A stretch of 64,000 nucleotides of DNA from Bacillus massilinigeriensis (lineage in GTDB: Bacteria > Bacillota > Bacilli > Bacillales > Cytobacillaceae), in the NCBI RefSeq assembly GCF_900111815.1, contig NZ_LT630004.1:1772412-1836411 (forward strand), written 5' to 3'. Made by a program: the position numbers and the translations under genes. Under the pieces are notes generated by a model, which was not told the DNA's origin, ran no database searches, and saw nothing but the letters and a program-made list of their open reading frames with translations. Of this stretch, positions 37,479 to 46,857 are shown one piece after another. How positions within the stretch are numbered: the stretch's first letter is position 1; each line of letters starts with the position of its first letter.

Positions 37479-39101
37479 TTAACCTTTCTTCCCGCTTTCA
37501 AGCTGGTCTACCGGAGCTTGTATTCCTGTTTCCTTGAAAACACTCTCCAATTCCCGCTTCAAACCGTACCAGTTTTTGTTCGTATGCCCTGCAATTATTG
37601 CTTTTTCATCCATAAATCTTACCCAGAGCCTTCGGTGATTCCAGTAGGCTCCCTGGATTACACCAACCATGAAAATGAGACCTCCAAGCCCGAGAATCCA
37701 AAGCGTCAAGTCTTTACGGACTGTCAACGCTGCAACATTCTTTGTTTCTACCCCTTTAAAAGCCATTTTGTACGTATTGTCTCCATCTGCCTCAATCGTT
37801 TGGCGGATTGCGACAAAACTAACTTCCCCTTCCGGCTTGTCAGGTGTCACCATTTTAAAGACAAAAGCTGGATTGTTTGGAACCTTGGACTTTGTTGTCG
37901 GTTTCGAATTCTCATCAAATTCGAAATCCGGGAAATAACTCTTAATTTCTACTGAATAACCATTCTTTAATTTATAATGCGTATCTGGGTTATACAGATT
38001 CACTTTTATCGTGCCAAGCTCCTCCCCAGTTTTCTTGTTCTGGAGGGCAAGGTGCATTTTACTTAATTCATCAAGCTTGTAATCTACTTGATAAAGTGCA
38101 TAGTTATCCATTTTAAGAGGCTGATTGACACGTATTTTTTCATGTTTTACTTTTTTCAGATCAAGAGACTCGCCTGCAACACCAGTTCCTTTTCTCTCGT
38201 AAAGGGTAACATTAGATTGATAGTTTTTTGCAACGGTTCCAGCACGATCGAGTGCTGCTCCAAAAACTTCATCGTCTTTTTCTTTATCGTAGGTTTGCAT
38301 GATGAACTTATTATTCTTTAAATAGTACTTTCCGTCTGTCCCTGGAATCGCTTTCGTTTCTCCCTCGCGAATCCAAAGCAGTTCATCCACGTACATCCCG
38401 GGTACAAATCGCAGCATACCGCCAATCAAAAAAATAATCAGCCCAATATGATTGACGTATGGACCCCAACGAGAAAAACGGTTTTTCTCGGCAAGAATAC
38501 TTCCGTTTTCCTTTCGGATATGATACTTTTTCGATTTCAAGTTTTCTTCAAGTTGGCGCATGCTGTTTTCGTCAGGTGAATCCGCCAAACCAAACAACCG
38601 CTGACGCTTCAAGAATCCCTCGTGGCGTTCGACTCGCTGGTTCTTCAGGGCCCTATATAAGGGAACTACCCTATCAAGACTGCAAATGACGAGCGAAACA
38701 CCAATTGATGCAATGAGGAGAAGATACCACCAGGAGCTGTACAGGTTGTTAAATCCAAGATCGTAATACAGCTTGCCAAACCAACCGTACTGATCCTCAT
38801 AATACTCAGCAGGTGTCATTGTCTGTGGGATATACATTTCCTGAGGAAGGATTGTCCCAACAGAGGAAGCAATTAACGTGACAACGATCAGCGTAACTCC
38901 TACTTTAACAGATGAGAAGAAGTTCCAAATCTTATCCACCAATGTTTTGTTATATGTTTGCGACCTGCGCGCACTTCCTTCGTAACGCATATCAAGCAGC
39001 TTTCTTTTGGTTGCGCTATCTTCCAGTACTTTGCCGCATGATTCACATATAACGGTGCCATGAGGGTTCACATGGCCGCATTCACACTTAACTTCATTCA
39101 T
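37479..39101 (-). CDS. resB: Cytochrome c biogenesis protein ResB (Ccs1 type)
   Basis: A 540-residue membrane protein, the ResC partner. The N-terminus carries a zinc-ribbon-like CECGHVNPHGTVICESCG (Cys 6, 8, 20, 23), as in B. subtilis ResB. Membrane helices lie around 68-88, 123-143, 215-235 and 450-470, with a large extracytoplasmic domain between the last two. The ATG follows CAAGGAGTT. It is the middle gene of resABC. Confidence 0.95.
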   Translation of the reverse strand: MNEVKCECGHVNPHGTVICESCGKVLEDSATKRKLLDMRYEGSARRSQTYNKTLVDKIWNFFSSVKVGVTLIVVTLIASSVGTILPQEMYIPQTMTPAEYYEDQYGWFGKLYYDLGFNNLYSSWWYLLLIASIGVSLVICSLDRVVPLYRALKNQRVERHEGFLKRQRLFGLADSPDENSMRQLEENLKSKKYHIRKENGSILAEKNRFSRWGPYVNHIGLIIFLIGGMLRFVPGMYVDELLWIREGETKAIPGTDGKYYLKNNKFIMQTYDKEKDDEVFGAALDRAGTVAKNYQSNVTLYERKGTGVAGESLDLKKVKHEKIRVNQPLKMDNYALYQVDYKLDELSKMHLALQNKKTGEELGTIKVNLYNPDTHYKLKNGYSVEIKSYFPDFEFDENSKPTTKSKVPNNPAFVFKMVTPDKPEGEVSFVAIRQTIEADGDNTYKMAFKGVETKNVAALTVRKDLTLWILGLGGLIFMVGVIQGAYWNHRRLWVRFMDEKAIIAGHTNKNWYGLKRELESVFKETGIQAPVDQLESGKKG

Positions 39102-39126
39102 GACATAAACTCCTTGTTCCCCTTGC

Positions 39127-39651
39127 TCAAGGTTTTATTTCTTCCATAAACCTTTTTACTTTGTCTTCTGTCAATTCACCAGTATAGCTTCTTACTACTT
39201 TCCCTTCCTCATCAATCAGAAAGGTAATTGGAAGCTGGCCGATACCATATGCTGCCTGAACCTGCCCATCTTCATCAATCATGACAGGAAAAGTAAGATT
39301 ATGCCGTTCAACAAACTTGTCGACAGCAATCTTTGACTCCCCGACATCTACTGTGAGCACTTCGACCCTCTTGTCCTTAAACTGTTTGTATTGGTTGTCG
39401 ATATGAGGCATTTCCCGTTCACAAGGTCCACACCATGTTGCCCAAAAATTCAAAAACACTCCTTTTCCCTTATAATCGGAAAGCTGATGCTTGTTCCCTT
39501 CCCTGTCAGAAAGGACAAAGTCCGGGGCTTCTTTCCCAATCTCAACTGTGCTGTCATCTTCCTTCGTAAGGTTAGCATATAGCGTGTAGCCAACCGCTAA
39601 TACCAGGACGAGAAGGATAATGGTCCTGGCTATAAGCCTTTTTTTTTTCAT
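39127..39651 (-). CDS. resA: Thiol-disulfide oxidoreductase ResA
   Basis: A 174-residue membrane-anchored thioredoxin-like protein. One N-terminal helix (about 7-26) is followed by the thioredoxin fold with the active-site WATWCGPCERE (Cys74, Cys77). It reduces the cysteines of apocytochrome c before heme attachment. It is the first gene of resABC and follows rluB by about 70 bases. Confidence 0.96.
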   Translation of the reverse strand: MKKKRLIARTIILLVLVLAVGYTLYANLTKEDDSTVEIGKEAPDFVLSDREGNKHQLSDYKGKGVFLNFWATWCGPCEREMPHIDNQYKQFKDKRVEVLTVDVGESKIAVDKFVERHNLTFPVMIDEDGQVQAAYGIGQLPITFLIDEEGKVVRSYTGELTEDKVKRFMEEIKP

Positions 39652-39720
39652 TCATATCCCCCCTGTTACTCTCTCTATTGTATCACCATGTGAATGTTAA
39701 TATAAAATCCCAAAGCCTGC

Positions 39721-40446
39721 TTAAGAATTTTTCATTGCTTCCGTGCGGAGCTGCTTCACTTCATGCGGAGTTAATTCTCGTATATCCCCTGTGTTCATTC
39801 CATGAAGCGTGAGGAAACCATACCTCTCCCGCTTCAATTTCAATACCTCATGCCCAATCGCCTCGAACATTCTTCTTACTTGGCGATTTCTTCCTTCGTG
39901 TATCTTCAGTTCGACAATGGATGTCTGCTTCTTTTTATCGAGTGAAAGTAGTTTCACTCTTGCAGGAGCGGTCTTTCCATCCTCCAACCGAATCCCTCTT
40001 TCGAGTTTTTTAAGCCCTTCCCTCTCAGGGATGCCTTTCACCTTTGCAACATATACTTTTTCGATTTCATTGCGGGGATGCATAAGCAGGTTCGCAAATT
40101 CTCCGTCATTTGTCAGGAGCAATAGACCAGAAGTATCATAATCGAGTCTCCCAATAGGGTAAATTCTTTGTTCAATTCCTTCAAAAAAGTCCGTTACTAC
40201 TTTTCGTCCTTTTTCATCTTGGACACTGGAGATGACACCACGCGGTTTATAAAAAAGGAAGTACACTGGGATTTCCCTTTGTATCGGGATACCGTTCACT
40301 TCAACTTTATCAGAAGACGACACTTTCGTACCAAGCTCCCTGACCGTTTTTCCATTTACGGTCACTCTTCCGTCAAGGATTAGCTCTTCCGCTTTCCTTC
40401 TCGAAGCTACACCGGCATGCGCCATGACTTTTTGCAATCTTTCCAT
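39721..40446 (-). CDS. rluB: 23S rRNA pseudouridine synthase RluB type
   Basis: A 241-residue protein with an N-terminal S4 RNA-binding domain (about 1-60, MERLQKVMAHAGVASRRKAEELI) and a RsuA-family catalytic domain with the catalytic Asp102 in GRLDYDTSGLLLLTNDG. It modifies a uridine in 23S rRNA, most likely position 2605 by family. The ATG follows GGAGTGACCTGCTGA with a rather long spacing. Confidence 0.93.
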   Translation of the reverse strand: MERLQKVMAHAGVASRRKAEELILDGRVTVNGKTVRELGTKVSSSDKVEVNGIPIQREIPVYFLFYKPRGVISSVQDEKGRKVVTDFFEGIEQRIYPIGRLDYDTSGLLLLTNDGEFANLLMHPRNEIEKVYVAKVKGIPEREGLKKLERGIRLEDGKTAPARVKLLSLDKKKQTSIVELKIHEGRNRQVRRMFEAIGHEVLKLKRERYGFLTLHGMNTGDIRELTPHEVKQLRTEAMKNS

Positions 40447-40617
40447 TCAGCAGGTCACTCCTAAAATTGTTGAAAATGCCAACATTATTATTCTAATATC
40501 AAGTTCATTCTATCCTAATGAATTATGACACAAACTTGCCTCTTTTCAAAGTAACCTATCCCGAAATGAGCGAACTTCTTTATCTTTTATCGCTCAAAAT
40601 GGAAAAGTACCAGTTCG

Positions 40618-40646
40618 GCAAAAAACCGCCCTTTACAGGACGGCTC
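40618..40646 (-). terminator. Terminator of dacB-spmA-spmB
   Basis: GCCGTCC / GGGCGG stem with G-U pairs followed by TTTTTT on the minus strand, immediately after the spmB stop. Confidence 0.75.
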
Positions 40647-40652
40647 ACCAAC

Positions 40653-41189
40653 TTATTTCGATCCAAACATGAGTGTGACAATGGTAATTGCAGCTGCAAA
40701 GCCGGCTAAGTCTGCAAGGAGACCCACCTTCAAAGCATCTCCCATTTTTTTTATGCCAACCGCCCCAAAATACACGGTCAGAACATAGAAAGTCGTATCA
40801 GTGCTCCCTTGAATCGTGGATGCAAGAATTCCAATAAAAGAATCCGGCCCATGTTCTGCAATTAAATCACTCGTCATGCCAAGTGCTGCATTTCCTGAAA
40901 TTGGCCGAATGATTGCTAGTGGTGCTACTTCCACAGGGATACCGACCATCTCTAGGATCGGCTTAAGGAAATTCATAAGATAGTCAAGTGCCCCGGAAGC
41001 CCTGAACACTGAAATGGCCACCATCATTCCTACTAAAAACGGAATGATAGATACCGCCATCTTGATTCCTTCCTTTCCTCCCTCGACAAAGGTTTCGTAT
41101 GCCGGAACTTTTTTTATGACAGAATAAACGAGGATAAATCCAATCAGCACCGGTATAAACCATAGGGAAATGGCAGAAATGATTTGCAT
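40653..41189 (-). CDS. spmB: Spore maturation protein B
   Basis: A 178-residue membrane protein of the nucleoside recognition (Gate) family, with about five helices. SpmA and SpmB help dehydrate the spore core in B. subtilis; the mechanism is not known. The motif RPISGNAALG is characteristic. It starts six bases after the spmA stop in the dacB-spmA-spmB operon. Confidence 0.94.
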   Translation of the reverse strand: MQIISAISLWFIPVLIGFILVYSVIKKVPAYETFVEGGKEGIKMAVSIIPFLVGMMVAISVFRASGALDYLMNFLKPILEMVGIPVEVAPLAIIRPISGNAALGMTSDLIAEHGPDSFIGILASTIQGSTDTTFYVLTVYFGAVGIKKMGDALKVGLLADLAGFAAAITIVTLMFGSK

Positions 41190-41195
41190 ATAACC

Positions 41196-41783
41196 TCATC
41201 CTTTTCGGCTTCTTCGGAAATAAAAATATCGGTCTATCATAATAGCCGCAATGGTGGAGAAAAAGGTGGCAACAATCGTCGGCCCAACAATTTCTGTTGG
41301 GGATGCACTGTTGTAGGTCACTCTAATGGCAATTACTGTAGTTGGTATTAGCGTAATACTGGAAGTGTTGATAGCAAGGAAAGTAATCATCGATCTCGAC
41401 GCATAATCCTTTCCACCATTTAGCCGCTTCAATTCCTCCATCGCTTTTATTCCTAGCGGTGTTGCTGCATTGCCAAGTCCAAAGAGATTTGCGATCATAT
41501 TGGACAGGATATAGCCCATGGCTGGATGACCAGCGGGCACTTCTGGGAATAGGCTTTTTACAAGTGGCCGGAACAAACGAGCTAACACCTCCAGCAAACC
41601 TGCCTTTTCCGCTATCCTCATCATTCCAAGCCAGAAAACAAGGATGCTGACAAGACCAATACAAAGGGTCACCGCTTCCTTAGCCCCTTTGAAGACTGCC
41701 TCATTTACATCAGCAATCGTTCCGTTGAATGCTGCGAAGATAAGTCCAATCAAGGTCATGAACACCCATATATAATTAACCAT
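41196..41783 (-). CDS. spmA: Spore maturation protein A
   Basis: A 195-residue Gate-family membrane protein with about five helices and the motifs NLFGLGNAATPLG and FLAINTSSITLIPT. It works with SpmB in spore core dehydration. Its start overlaps the dacB stop by eight bases, so translation is coupled. Confidence 0.95.
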   Translation of the reverse strand: MVNYIWVFMTLIGLIFAAFNGTIADVNEAVFKGAKEAVTLCIGLVSILVFWLGMMRIAEKAGLLEVLARLFRPLVKSLFPEVPAGHPAMGYILSNMIANLFGLGNAATPLGIKAMEELKRLNGGKDYASRSMITFLAINTSSITLIPTTVIAIRVTYNSASPTEIVGPTIVATFFSTIAAIMIDRYFYFRRSRKG

Positions 41784-42915
41784 CGTAATACATTCCTGTA
41801 GTTACGAAGAAAAAGCTTCGAATATAATCCAAGAGTGACTCTTCCTTTTTGGGTTCTTGTTTGGAGTAAACAGGTAGTTGTGTTATTTCCTTATCTCCTA
41901 AGAAGACGAAAGCTTTCCCTGCTATCCTTGGAATCTGGTTTTCTTTCGTTGTTTTTGAAGGCTTCAAAAGTCTATACTCCACCCTCACCTTCTTTTCCTC
42001 GTCAGCAGTCAGCGGATATTCATAACCTTTCTCTAAATATACTTTTCCTTTATAATAAGGATCTTCTATTCCTTTAATTTCTCCTTTTTTTAAAATTCCT
42101 GCAATATCATACTGTGATATTGCTCGTTCATACATGCTTATATGATCATTCCAGTCATCCGGTCCATCAAGGGTTACCGCAATCAAATCGAACCCTCCCC
42201 GGGAAGCAGTTGTTACAAGGGTGCGTTTCGCCCTTTTTGTATAGCCTGTCTTTCCTCCGGTACAGTTTTTATACAATTCGGTAAGCAGTCGGTTTTTATT
42301 CTTCCATACTCTATCCCACGGTTCATTTGGATTTGGAGCTCGATGAACCTCCGTACCGGATATTTTGCGATAAGTTTCATTCGCCATCGCGTATTTTGTA
42401 AGAATAGCCATATCATAAGCAGTAGAATGATGGTTTTCGTGATCGTCCAAACCATGGGGGTTGGCAAAATGGGTATTGTCCATGCCTAGTTCTTCTGCTT
42501 TTTGATTCATCATGTACACAAAACCCTCCAGACTGCCGCCGACATGCTCTGCAATTGCCACAGCAGCATCGTTGCCAGATCTAAGCATTAATCCATAGAC
42601 AAGATCAGAGAGTTTTATCTTTTCTCCCTGTTTCAAATATAGGGAAGAACCTTCCGTACCAGCTGCTCTGTTGCTGACAACAACTCGTTCATTCATTTTC
42701 CCTGACTCGACCGCAAGGATAGCCGTCATAATTTTAGTGATGCTCGCAATCCTTCTGACAGTATAAGCATCCTTTTCATATAAAACCCGGCCGGTATGCT
42801 GTTCGATTAGGATAGCGCTTCGTGCACTAACGGTTCCGCTTGCACCTGCCGAGGACGGGAAGACCAGGAATAGGGCGATAGCAAGCTTCAAAAACAGGAC
42901 TTGTTTCTTTTTCAT
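41776..42915 (-). CDS. dacB: Sporulation D-alanyl-D-alanine carboxypeptidase DacB
   Basis: A 379-residue penicillin-binding protein (PBP5*-type) that trims cortex peptidoglycan and so lowers cross-linking. It has a signal peptide (about 1-24). Active-site motifs are SxxK (ASITK), SGND and KTG (GGKTGYT). A C-terminal domain and amphipathic tail (LLDYIRSFFF) attach it to the outer forespore membrane. The ATG follows AAGGAGACGAGG. It heads a sigma-E-type operon with spmA and spmB. Confidence 0.95.
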   Translation of the reverse strand: MKKKQVLFLKLAIALFLVFPSSAGASGTVSARSAILIEQHTGRVLYEKDAYTVRRIASITKIMTAILAVESGKMNERVVVSNRAAGTEGSSLYLKQGEKIKLSDLVYGLMLRSGNDAAVAIAEHVGGSLEGFVYMMNQKAEELGMDNTHFANPHGLDDHENHHSTAYDMAILTKYAMANETYRKISGTEVHRAPNPNEPWDRVWKNKNRLLTELYKNCTGGKTGYTKRAKRTLVTTASRGGFDLIAVTLDGPDDWNDHISMYERAISQYDIAGILKKGEIKGIEDPYYKGKVYLEKGYEYPLTADEEKKVRVEYRLLKPSKTTKENQIPRIAGKAFVFLGDKEITQLPVYSKQEPKKEESLLDYIRSFFFVTTGMYYDG

Positions 42916-42948
42916 TATTCATACCTCGTCTCCTTGACAATTTGTACA

Positions 42949-42977
42949 AGTTTATGCACGAACGACGAAGTTATGAC
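42949..42977 (-). promoter_or_regulatory. Sigma-E promoter of dacB-spmA-spmB
   Basis: GTCATAA (42971-42977), a 14-base spacer, and CATAAACT (42949-42956) on the minus strand match the mother-cell sigma-E pattern well. The operon is sigma-E controlled in B. subtilis. Confidence 0.65.
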
Positions 42978-43001
42978 TCCCTCTCCTTTTAACAAAAATA
43001 A

Positions 43002-43035
43002 GACCGCCCCTGTCATCACTTTGGGACGGTCTTCA
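43002..43035 (-). terminator. Terminator of ypuI
   Basis: AAGACCGTCCC pairs with GGGGCGGTCTT and is followed by ATTTTT on the minus strand. Confidence 0.8.
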
Positions 43036-43047
43036 AACATGCAGGTT

Positions 43048-43536
43048 TTATTTTGACTGCAGCATTTTTGTGCGGTAATCTGTCTCGTAATACTCGAGTT
43101 CTTCCCTTATACGCTGAAAGTCTGCTTCCATACCTTGTACTAATTTCTTGATGCTTTCTGGAGCTGCTCCCCTATACTTTATTGCGTTCTTTCCTGTGTA
43201 AGCAGATCTGCTATCCTCAAACCAAGCATCGGTTTTAGGAGAGTAGAATTCTTCAATAACCTGGTAATATATTTTGTAAAGTGTTTTTTCAGCTGCAGCC
43301 TTCGAAAAAGGGTCGCCTTGTAAAACGATATGGCACGATTCCAGTCCTTCTTCACAATGGACAGTCAATCGTCTCATATTGGCAAGAAGCATGCGGCAAT
43401 AGTCTACATCCGTTTCCTGTCCTTCGCCGATGCTTGCCAATGTCGTCGTATTTAAAAATGTTTCGAGCTTCTCAGACGTTTTCGTTAAAAAGTCCTTCAC
43501 TTCGACCAGTTGTGACCTCACAATTGTATTTCCCAC
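43048..43536 (-). CDS. ypuI: YpuI family protein (DUF3907)
   Basis: A 162-residue soluble protein, mostly helical by eye, with two conserved cysteines (DYCRML, ESCHIV). Place between the scpB side and dacB matches B. subtilis ypuI. It has no signal peptide or membrane helix and its function is unknown. The start codon follows a GGGGTGTAGGAGTGG stretch. Confidence 0.8.
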   Translation of the reverse strand: MGNTIVRSQLVEVKDFLTKTSEKLETFLNTTTLASIGEGQETDVDYCRMLLANMRRLTVHCEEGLESCHIVLQGDPFSKAAAEKTLYKIYYQVIEEFYSPKTDAWFEDSRSAYTGKNAIKYRGAAPESIKKLVQGMEADFQRIREELEYYETDYRTKMLQSK

Positions 43537-43593
43537 TCCTACACCCCACCTTGAATTACAATATTTGGTTTTATCATCGTTAACTATTGAAAA

Positions 43594-44013
43594 TTATCTT
43601 TCAGCTAGGATAAAATCAAGCGGTGACCTCACTTCATATTGCCCTTTTTCAACAATGCAATCAAAAACCTCTTTCAGCCTTTCAAAATCAACCCTCTGCA
43701 TCATGTTTCTAAGCTCTTGTTCTGAATTAATATAAAGCCTTTTCCGGTACTTATTTCCCGGATTTTCAAGGAGGCAGGCAAGTGCGACAATATCTTTGAA
43801 AGAAACCTGCCGGCCTCCTGCTGAAAATAAAGGATCCTGTTCAAATGGTGTGAATTCCGCTAGCTTTTCGTCAAAAAATCGGATATATAATACTCGAAAC
43901 GTTTTTTCCTGGCCACTGTCCAGAAAGTTCACTTCACTTCGATTGAAGAAATCCTCGGAAGTATTGGATTTTTCTTTTTCCAGTTCATAACCCTTACTCT
44001 CCAATATAATCAT
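43594..44013 (-). CDS. Unrecognised 139-residue protein between scpB and ypuI
   Basis: A soluble protein with no signal peptide, membrane helix or motif I can name. It starts at ATG behind GGGGGGATAACC, a strong ribosome binding site, so it is a real gene. It is rich in Glu and Lys with aromatic clusters (RVLYIRFFDEKLAEFTPFEQDPLF). The C-terminal part (QELRNMMQRVDFERLKEVFDCIVEK) is probably helical. B. subtilis has no gene here as I recall. It lies 57 bases before ypuI and may share its transcript. Confidence 0.75.
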   Translation of the reverse strand: MIILESKGYELEKEKSNTSEDFFNRSEVNFLDSGQEKTFRVLYIRFFDEKLAEFTPFEQDPLFSAGGRQVSFKDIVALACLLENPGNKYRKRLYINSEQELRNMMQRVDFERLKEVFDCIVEKGQYEVRSPLDFILAER

Positions 44014-44069
44014 GGTTATCCCCCCGATATCTTGTGATTACATGTCCTGTATCACGATATGTATGCAAA

Positions 44070-44096
44070 AAATGCTTCATACTTAATATGAAGCAT
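44070..44096 (-). terminator. Terminator of scpAB
   Basis: AATGCTTCATA / TATGAAGCATT stem with a 4-base loop, followed by TTTTTGC on the minus strand. It lies between scpB and the unknown gene. Confidence 0.75.
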
Positions 44097-44147
44097 TGCC
44101 CGGAATATTTTCATTTTACCACATTCAGAATAGACTTGTCAGAAAAT

Positions 44148-44732
44148 TTATAACTCCATCTTGTCTTCGAACTTTTCAAAGAACAAATCCGCTTCTTCCT
44201 GTATATCATTCTCGTCCAATTTTTCTGTCAAATCAGGTAGTTCCTCAAGGCTTTTAAGTCCAAAACAATCGAGGAATTCCTTTGTTGTCCCATATAGATA
44301 CGCCCTGCCTGTCCCCTCCGCTCGCCCTACTTCTTTTATCAAGGCACGGGAGGAAAGTGTATACAACGGACGCTCTGTTTTTACGCCCCTAATTTCCTCA
44401 ATCTCCGCTCTTGTAATCGGCTGTCGGTAGGCGATAATGGCTAATGTCTCTAGTGCTGCTTGAGAGAGGTGAGTACCTCCAGGCTGATCAACTAGCTTTT
44501 TTAAATAAACTGCATGATCTTTTTTGGTGATAAGCTGGTAAACACCTGCAATCTGTGCAATTTCAATCCCTCTTGTTTGTATCAGATAGTCTTCCATGAG
44601 GCTATTGATAATTTCCTCTGCCTTGTCTTCTCCTACCTCTAGCACACTGGCAATTTGCTTTAAACTCAAACCCTCATCTCCCGCTGCAAAAAGCAGACTT
44701 TCCAATATTCCCTTCCAGTTAACGATGTCCAT
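44148..44732 (-). CDS. scpB: Segregation and condensation protein B
   Basis: A 194-residue winged-helix protein that dimerises and, with ScpA, joins SMC to form the bacterial condensin. Two winged-helix parts are seen (about 8-80 and 90-165; [21 protein letters not shown] is the family signature). The acidic C-terminal tail is variable in the family. Its start overlaps scpA by 14 bases. Confidence 0.96.
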   Translation of the reverse strand: MDIVNWKGILESLLFAAGDEGLSLKQIASVLEVGEDKAEEIINSLMEDYLIQTRGIEIAQIAGVYQLITKKDHAVYLKKLVDQPGGTHLSQAALETLAIIAYRQPITRAEIEEIRGVKTERPLYTLSSRALIKEVGRAEGTGRAYLYGTTKEFLDCFGLKSLEELPDLTEKLDENDIQEEADLFFEKFEDKMEL

Positions 44733-45480
44733 AGTATGATGCCCCTTCCTGTGCTGAAATGAATATGTCAGAGAAGTTTGATTCCTGTTCCACCATGATT
44801 TCTTTTCTTTTCATGAGTTCAAGGATAGCAAGGAATGTCACAACTAATTGCTCCCGTTCCATGGAAGGAAACAATTCATGGAACTTCTTCCTCCCTCCTG
44901 TTTTAATTAGGGATGATACGATTTCCTCCATCCTTTTTTCTATCGGTATATCCTGGCGGGTAATTTTTGCCGTGGCTGGCTTCTGTAATTTCTTCCTCCT
45001 AAGAAGCTTTTGGAACGCGCCCAGCATATCGTATAAAGATACATCAAGCTTTCCATTACTGTTCTTTTCTTCCTCAGCAAATTGTGATAAATCGCTTGGA
45101 GGCTTCGTATAGACTAAACCACGTTCTTGTTCCAGCATCTTCAGTTCCACTGCTGCTTCCTTATATCTTTTATATTCCATCAATTTTTCAACAAGCTCCT
45201 CACGCGGATCTGTTTCCTCCTCAAACTCCTGGTAATCTTCCTCCTCCTCATGTTTTGGAAGGAGCATTTTACTCTTGATCGCTAATAGTGTTGCTGCCAT
45301 GACAAGATATTCACTTGCCACATCAAGTTCGAGTTCCTTCATTGCATGGATATAAATAAGATATTGATCGGTTATTTGCGACACAGGAATATCATAAATA
45401 TCAATTTCGAGACGGTTGATCAAATGCAGTAGTAAATCAAGAGGACCCTCGAATGCTTCAATTTTTATATTATAACTCAT
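44719..45480 (-). CDS. scpA: Segregation and condensation protein A
   Basis: A 253-residue kleisin that bridges the SMC heads. The conserved N-terminus [20 protein letters not shown] binds the SMC neck, and the C-terminal winged helix ([12 protein letters not shown]) binds the SMC head. An acidic middle linker is visible. The ATG at 45480 follows TGGTGGAGC; the frame continues to 45567 without a start signal. Confidence 0.96.
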   Translation of the reverse strand: MSYNIKIEAFEGPLDLLLHLINRLEIDIYDIPVSQITDQYLIYIHAMKELELDVASEYLVMAATLLAIKSKMLLPKHEEEEDYQEFEEETDPREELVEKLMEYKRYKEAAVELKMLEQERGLVYTKPPSDLSQFAEEEKNSNGKLDVSLYDMLGAFQKLLRRKKLQKPATAKITRQDIPIEKRMEEIVSSLIKTGGRKKFHELFPSMEREQLVVTFLAILELMKRKEIMVEQESNFSDIFISAQEGASYYGHR

Positions 45481-45635
45481 GATGCTCCACCAATTTTCCG
45501 TTAACATTTTTATTTTTAGTATAGAATATTGCCTGCACGAAGCCAATCTAAAATCTCTTTGGGACAATCATTTCTTGATTCGCCCTATATGATCCGAATA
45601 TGTTATGATTTTTCCATAAACTAAGGAGGCTTGCC

Positions 45636-46163
45636 ATGTATCCAGATGCCTATATACAGTTTCTTGTCCATTTTCACTGTGACAGAGACTATTTTGAATG
45701 TCACGAAGTACTCGAAGACTTTTGGAAGCATACTGATCCCGGAAATAAAGATTCCCATTGGGTTGGCCTCATTCTCTTGGCGGTTTCCTGTTATCATCAC
45801 AGAAGGGGTAATTTTGCCGGTGCTTCCAGGACCCTGCGCAAATCAACGGATATTTTTCACCGCTCCTCCGAGGCTATTTTTCAAAGTATTGGTATAAATA
45901 AAGTTCTAATGAAGCAATTAATGGAAAGACGGCTTGCGGAAATTGATGCATCAAAACCGTTTCATGATTTCAGTATTCCGCTTGAGGATAATTCCCTCCT
46001 GCCAACATGCAAGATGATGTGCACAGAAATGGGTGGGGAGTGGGAGGGGCTCAGCTGCTTTGCAAAAAATCAATTGATCCATAAACATTTGTTCCGTGAT
46101 CGCTCAGAAGTAATACAGGAAAGAAACCTTGCTATAGAAAAAAGAAAAGAAAAAAAGCAGTGA
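45636..46163 (+). CDS. ypuF: YpuF, DUF309 family protein
   Basis: A 175-residue soluble protein with the DUF309 signature: DYFECHEVLEDFWK near residue 17-31 and GLILLAVSCYHHRRGNFAGA near 43-63, whose His and Glu residues may bind a metal. Function is unknown. The ATG follows AAGGAGGC. It is divergent from scpA and convergent with ribT, an arrangement kept from B. subtilis. Confidence 0.85.
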   Translation: MYPDAYIQFLVHFHCDRDYFECHEVLEDFWKHTDPGNKDSHWVGLILLAVSCYHHRRGNFAGASRTLRKSTDIFHRSSEAIFQSIGINKVLMKQLMERRLAEIDASKPFHDFSIPLEDNSLLPTCKMMCTEMGGEWEGLSCFAKNQLIHKHLFRDRSEVIQERNLAIEKRKEKKQ

Positions 46164-46181
46164 TAGCAGTCACTGCCTTTT

Positions 46182-46183
<2 letters not shown>
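46151..46183. terminator. Bidirectional terminator between ypuF and ribT
   Basis: AGGCAGTGAC / GCAGTGATAGCAGTCACTGC arrangement forms a GC-containing stem flanked by A and T runs; it overlaps the ypuF stop. Confidence 0.75.
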
Positions 46184-46550
<367 letters not shown>

Positions 46551-46707
46551 TTAATCCACTGGCCAGTATTTTATTCATTAAGACCAGTTTCTCCTTAAAA
46601 GGCAAAATTAAACCCTTTCTGCATGATATGCAAGAACAGTAAAAAGGTACTCTTACAATCGTCATAACTATTATAATACATAAACTGGTATCATCCTTCA
46701 AATATTA

Positions 46708-46803
46708 TTACCGTAAAGGCACAATTTCAAGCCAATAATATATTCCCCATCCCAATGCCATTACAAGGAGCAGTACTAAAAGAATCCAATTATTCTTCTT
46801 CAA
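46708..46803 (-). CDS. 31-residue single-span membrane peptide
   Basis: TTG start at 46803-46801, eight bases after GGGGGA. The product starts MKKNNW and is then one hydrophobic helix (ILLVLLLVMALGWGIYYWL) with a short polar end, EIVPLR. The basic N-terminus predicts an inside-facing start. It lies between lysA and ribT on the same strand. I do not recognise a family; the good binding site and clean helix suggest a real small protein, but codon evidence is limited at this size. Confidence 0.5.
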   Translation of the reverse strand: MKKNNWILLVLLLVMALGWGIYYWLEIVPLR

Positions 46804-46857
46804 AACTCGCTTCCCCCATCCTGAAACTTTTCCAGTAAATAAGCAGCCTTTGTCAGC

